From NCBI GenBank assembly GCA_030152805.1, contig JASLIG010000120.1:1-33744 (forward strand): a stretch of 33,744 nt of DNA, read 5' to 3'. Below the pieces are notes generated by a model. That model made no database searches and was not told the origin of the DNA. It saw only the letters and a list, made by a program, of their open reading frames with translations. The position numbers and the translations under genes are program-made. This document shows positions 31,034 to 33,744 of this stretch, in pieces (position 1 is the first letter of the stretch; every line of letters starts with the position of its first letter). Origin of the DNA: Solirubrobacterales bacterium. Its GTDB lineage: Bacteria; Actinomycetota; Thermoleophilia; Solirubrobacterales; 70-9.

Positions 31034-32209
31034 ATGAGAATCCTCATCCTCGGGGGTGACGGCTACCTGGGATGGCCGACGGCCTTGCACCTGAGCGCCC
31101 GCGGCCACGAGGTCTCGGTCCTCGACGACTTCTCGCGCCGCCGCTGGCACGCCGAAGCGGGCACCGACTCGCTGACCCCGATCGCGCCCCTGCCCGAGCG
31201 GATCGCCGCTTGGCGGGAGCTCTCCGGGAACGAGATCCCCAGCTACGAGGCCTCGGTGCAGGACGGCGAGCGGCTGGAAGAGATCGTCGCCGAGGTCCGG
31301 CCCGAGACCGTCATCCACTATGGACAGCAGCCCTCGGCTCCCTACTCGATGCTCTCCCGCGCCCACGCGGTCGAGACCCAGCAGGCGAACGTGATCGGCA
31401 ACCTCAACCTGCTGTTCGCGATCCGCGACCACGCCCCTGAGTGCCACCTGGTCAAGCTGGGGACGATGGGTGAGTACGGCCAGCCCAACATCGACATCGA
31501 GGAGGGCTACATCGAGATCGCCCACAAGGGGCGCTCGGACACCCTGCCCTTCCCGAAGCTGCCGGGCTCGCTCTACCACTGCGCCAAGGTCCACGACTCG
31601 ACCAACATCCACTTCGCCTGCCGCACCTGGGGCCTGCGCGCCACTGACCTCAACCAAGGCGTCGTCTACGGGATCGAGACCGCCGAGTCCTCGAGCGACG
31701 AGCGCCTGCTCACCCGCTTCGACTACGACGAGCTGTTCGGCACCGTGCTCAACCGCTTCTGCCTGCAGGCCGTGATCGGCCACCCGCTCACCGTCTATGG
31801 CTCCGGCCACCAAACCCGCGGCTTTCTCAACATCCGCGACACCCTGGCCTGCGTCGAGCTGGCCACCCTCAACCCGGCCGAGGCGGGCGAGTTCCGGGTC
31901 TTCAACCAGTTCACCGAGCAGTTCTCGGTGCTGCAGCTGGCCGAGCTGGTCAAGGCCTCGGCCGCCCAGCTGGGATACGAGGTCGAGGTCTCCCACCTCG
32001 ACAACCCGCGGGTGGAGAAGGAAGAGCACTACTACAACGCCGTCCACACCAGGCTCCTCGACCTCGGCCTGGAACCAACCCTGCTCGGGGAGGAGCTGGT
32101 GCAGACGATGCTGGCGAGGATCGCCCGCCACCGCTCGCGGGTGATCGAGTCGGCAATCGAGCCGCGCACCCGCTGGGACCCGGCGCGGTCGCCGGCTGGC
32201 CGCGCCTGA
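31034..32209 (+). CDS. sqdB: UDP-sulfoquinovose synthase (SQD1 family)
   Basis: A 391-residue short-chain dehydrogenase/epimerase-type enzyme that makes UDP-sulfoquinovose from UDP-glucose and sulfite. NAD-binding GGDGYLGWPTALHLSARGHE is at the N terminus. The SQD1-specific segments are strong: YGQQPSAPYSM, CHLVKLGTMGEYG (with the Thr of the catalytic triad), DIEEGYIEI, SLYHCAKVHDSTNI (Tyr-x3-Lys) and TDLNQGVVYGIET. ATG 31034 starts exactly at the Rossmann strand, although the frame is open to 30983. It is divergent from the glycosyltransferase operon and 47 bp upstream of the acetolactate synthase gene. Confidence 0.92.
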   Translation: MRILILGGDGYLGWPTALHLSARGHEVSVLDDFSRRRWHAEAGTDSLTPIAPLPERIAAWRELSGNEIPSYEASVQDGERLEEIVAEVRPETVIHYGQQPSAPYSMLSRAHAVETQQANVIGNLNLLFAIRDHAPECHLVKLGTMGEYGQPNIDIEEGYIEIAHKGRSDTLPFPKLPGSLYHCAKVHDSTNIHFACRTWGLRATDLNQGVVYGIETAESSSDERLLTRFDYDELFGTVLNRFCLQAVIGHPLTVYGSGHQTRGFLNIRDTLACVELATLNPAEAGEFRVFNQFTEQFSVLQLAELVKASAAQLGYEVEVSHLDNPRVEKEEHYYNAVHTRLLDLGLEPTLLGEELVQTMLARIARHRSRVIESAIEPRTRWDPARSPAGRA

Positions 32210-32256
32210 GCGCCGCCTGGCTGGGCACCGTCCCACTGGTACCATCGCCAGTCCCC

Positions 32257-33744
32257 ATGAGAGCCGCCGACACGTTGATGGAATCGCTCAAGGCCGAGGG
32301 CGTCAAGGACGTCTTCGGGATCCCTGGCGGGGCCAATCTGCCGACCTACGACGCCCTGGTCGACGCCGATTTCCGCCACGTCCAGGTGCGCCACGAGCAG
32401 GGCGGCGGCCACGCGGCCGAGGGCTACGCGATGGCCTCGGGCCGGGTCGGCGTCGCCTTCGCCACCTCGGGCCCCGGCGCGACCAACCTGGTGACCGCGA
32501 TCGCCGACGCGATGATGGACTCGATCCCAACCGTCTTCATCACCGGCCAGGTGCGGACCGAGCTGATCGGCACCGACGGCTTCCAGGAGGCCGACATCCT
32601 CGGCGCGACCCTGCCCTTCGTCAAGCACTCCTTCCAGGTCACCGACGCCCGCCAGATCCCCGAGTACGTGCATCAGGCGTTCCACGTCGCCTCGACCGGG
32701 CGGCCGGGGCCGGTCCTGCTCGACATCCCGCAGGACCTCTCGCGGGCCGACATCGACTACGAGCCGCGCACCGAGCCGGTTGAGCTGCCCGGCTACAAAC
32801 CCTCGACCGACGGCAACATCAAACAGATCCGGATCGCCGCCAAAGCGCTCGCCAACGCCCGCCGGCCGATCTTCTACACCGGCGGCGGCGTGATCAACGG
32901 CAACGCCTCCGAGGAGCTGCGCGAGCTGGCCGGCTCGGACCGCTTCCCGGTCACCTCGACGCTGATGGGCCTCGGCGCCTTTCCCGCCACCCATGAGCAC
33001 TGGCTGGGGATGCTGGGGATGCACGGCACCTACACCGCCAACTCGGCGATGGACAGGGCCGACCTGATCGTCGCCATTGGCTCCCGCTTCGACGACCGCA
33101 TCACCGGCAAGCTGGCCGAGTTCGCGCCGCACGCCAAGGTGATCCACATCGACATCGACCCGGCCGAGATCTCCAAGAACGTCGGCGCCCACATCCCGAT
33201 CGTCGGCGACGTCAAGCAGGTGCTGCCGAAGCTGACCCGCGAGTACCGCGCCCTGCAGACCGACTCCGCCCGGCTCGACGCCTGGTGGGACCAGATCCGC
33301 GGCTGGCAGGAGCAGCACCCGCTCTACTATGAGGCGGGCCCGGCAGGCGAGATCAAACCGCAGTTCATGGTCGAGACGCTCCACAAGGTGACCGGTGGCG
33401 ACGCGATCGTCACCTCCGACGTCGGCCAGCACCAGATGTGGGCGGCGCAGTACTACGGCTTCGACAAGCCGCGGCGCTGGATCAACTCCGGCGGCCTCGG
33501 GACGATGGGCTTCGGCTTGCCGGCGGCGGTCGGCGCCAAGGTCGCCTGCCCGGACGAGACGGTCGTCTGCGTCGCCGGCGACGGCAGCCTGATCATGAAC
33601 GTGCAGGAGCTGGCGACCTGCGTCACCGAGCAGATCCCGGTGAAGATCTTCCTCATGAACAACGGCTACATGGGCATGGTCCGCCAGTGGCAGGAGCTGT
33701 TCTGGGACCACCGCTACAGCTCGGTCGAGATGGGCGCCAGCCCC
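32257..33744 (+). CDS. ilvB: Acetolactate synthase large subunit (3' truncated)
   Basis: Thiamine-diphosphate enzyme of branched-chain amino acid synthesis that condenses pyruvate to acetolactate. 496 codons are present before the window ends, and the family is usually 550-620 residues. Motifs: VFGIPGGANLPTYDAL and VRHEQGGGHAAEGYA (with the ThDP-activating Glu) in the first domain, TSGPGATNLVTAIADAMMDS, the central FAD-binding domain, and the metal/ThDP motif GDGSLIMNVQELATC near the end followed by MNNGYMGMVRQWQELF. The gap to the previous gene is 47 bp, with no room for a peptide attenuator. The small subunit gene would be expected downstream. Confidence 0.95.
   Translation, partial: MRAADTLMESLKAEGVKDVFGIPGGANLPTYDALVDADFRHVQVRHEQGGGHAAEGYAMASGRVGVAFATSGPGATNLVTAIADAMMDSIPTVFITGQVRTELIGTDGFQEADILGATLPFVKHSFQVTDARQIPEYVHQAFHVASTGRPGPVLLDIPQDLSRADIDYEPRTEPVELPGYKPSTDGNIKQIRIAAKALANARRPIFYTGGGVINGNASEELRELAGSDRFPVTSTLMGLGAFPATHEHWLGMLGMHGTYTANSAMDRADLIVAIGSRFDDRITGKLAEFAPHAKVIHIDIDPAEISKNVGAHIPIVGDVKQVLPKLTREYRALQTDSARLDAWWDQIRGWQEQHPLYYEAGPAGEIKPQFMVETLHKVTGGDAIVTSDVGQHQMWAAQYYGFDKPRRWINSGGLGTMGFGLPAAVGAKVACPDETVVCVAGDGSLIMNVQELATCVTEQIPVKIFLMNNGYMGMVRQWQELFWDHRYSSVEMGASP

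Noticed and set aside
30194..32245. 683-codon minus-strand frame running across the sulfoquinovose synthase gene and into the glycosyltransferase
   Set aside because: Shadow of sqdB and of the first GT39-like gene in another frame; no domain of its own.
32210..32256. Leader-peptide attenuator or T-box before the acetolactate synthase gene
   Set aside because: Only 47 bp separate it from the previous stop, with no run of Leu/Ile/Val codons and no T-box core.

Overview
This window is a high-GC, gene-dense chromosomal segment from an actinobacterium. Gene content suggests the Thermoleophilia/Solirubrobacterales area: an HDOD-LuxR fusion, an MmyB-type XRE regulator, a tandem pair of GT39-like enzymes, GatCAB with a single GluRS, and many probable leaderless starts. 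That placement is inference. No rRNA, tRNA, CRISPR array, integrase or transposase gene was found. Both ends cut a gene: dnaE lacks its 5' end and the acetolactate synthase gene lacks its 3' end.

Layout. 1-5.1 kb: DNA polymerase III alpha, a cysteine-rich orphan, and an acyl-CoA dehydrogenase. 5.1-5.54 kb: 430 bp without a gene, holding two related long-hairpin elements. 5.5-7.2 kb: endonuclease IV divergent from an XRE/MmyB regulator, with a 20-bp palindrome covering both start codons. 7.3-10.3 kb: a FAD oxidoreductase fused to a membrane domain, then gltX. 10.4-12.2 kb: an HDOD-LuxR protein convergent with a NarL-type response regulator. 12.4-15.2 kb: a cysteine-synthesis operon (cysteine-free Rrf2 regulator, cysK, cysE) interrupted by a roughly 0.7-kb hicAB segment flanked by copies of the regulator's 3' end. 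15.2-19.7 kb: a lipoprotein, PcrA helicase, FolD, and a proline-tailed membrane protein. 19.7-22.2 kb (minus): a GMC oxidoreductase and a four-helix membrane protein. 22.2-25.4 kb: gatCAB. 25.4-27.2 kb: type II NADH dehydrogenase behind an elaborate palindrome array, then a zinc-ribbon membrane miniprotein. 27.2-31 kb (minus): a GT2 enzyme and two GT39-like paralogues. 31-33.7 kb: an SQD1-type UDP-sulfoquinovose synthase and acetolactate synthase.

How genes work together. GltX and GatCAB fit the indirect route to Gln-tRNA(Gln). CysE and CysK make cysteine, probably under the adjacent CymR-like Rrf2 protein. The sulfoquinovose synthase stands back to back with three membrane-associated glycosyltransferases, suggesting a sulfosugar-containing envelope glycan or lipid.

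The most unusual signal is a set of four long hairpins: 5132-5278, 5392-5538, 19732-19808 and 20574-20630. They fall into two groups. Within each group the loop or core is shared, but the arms differ between copies while staying perfectly or almost perfectly self-complementary. One lies in frame inside the GMC oxidoreductase gene, where it appears to add exactly 12 codons. This is the reverse of a normal transposon, which has constant ends and variable targets. It suggests elements whose arms are inverted copies of the flanking DNA.
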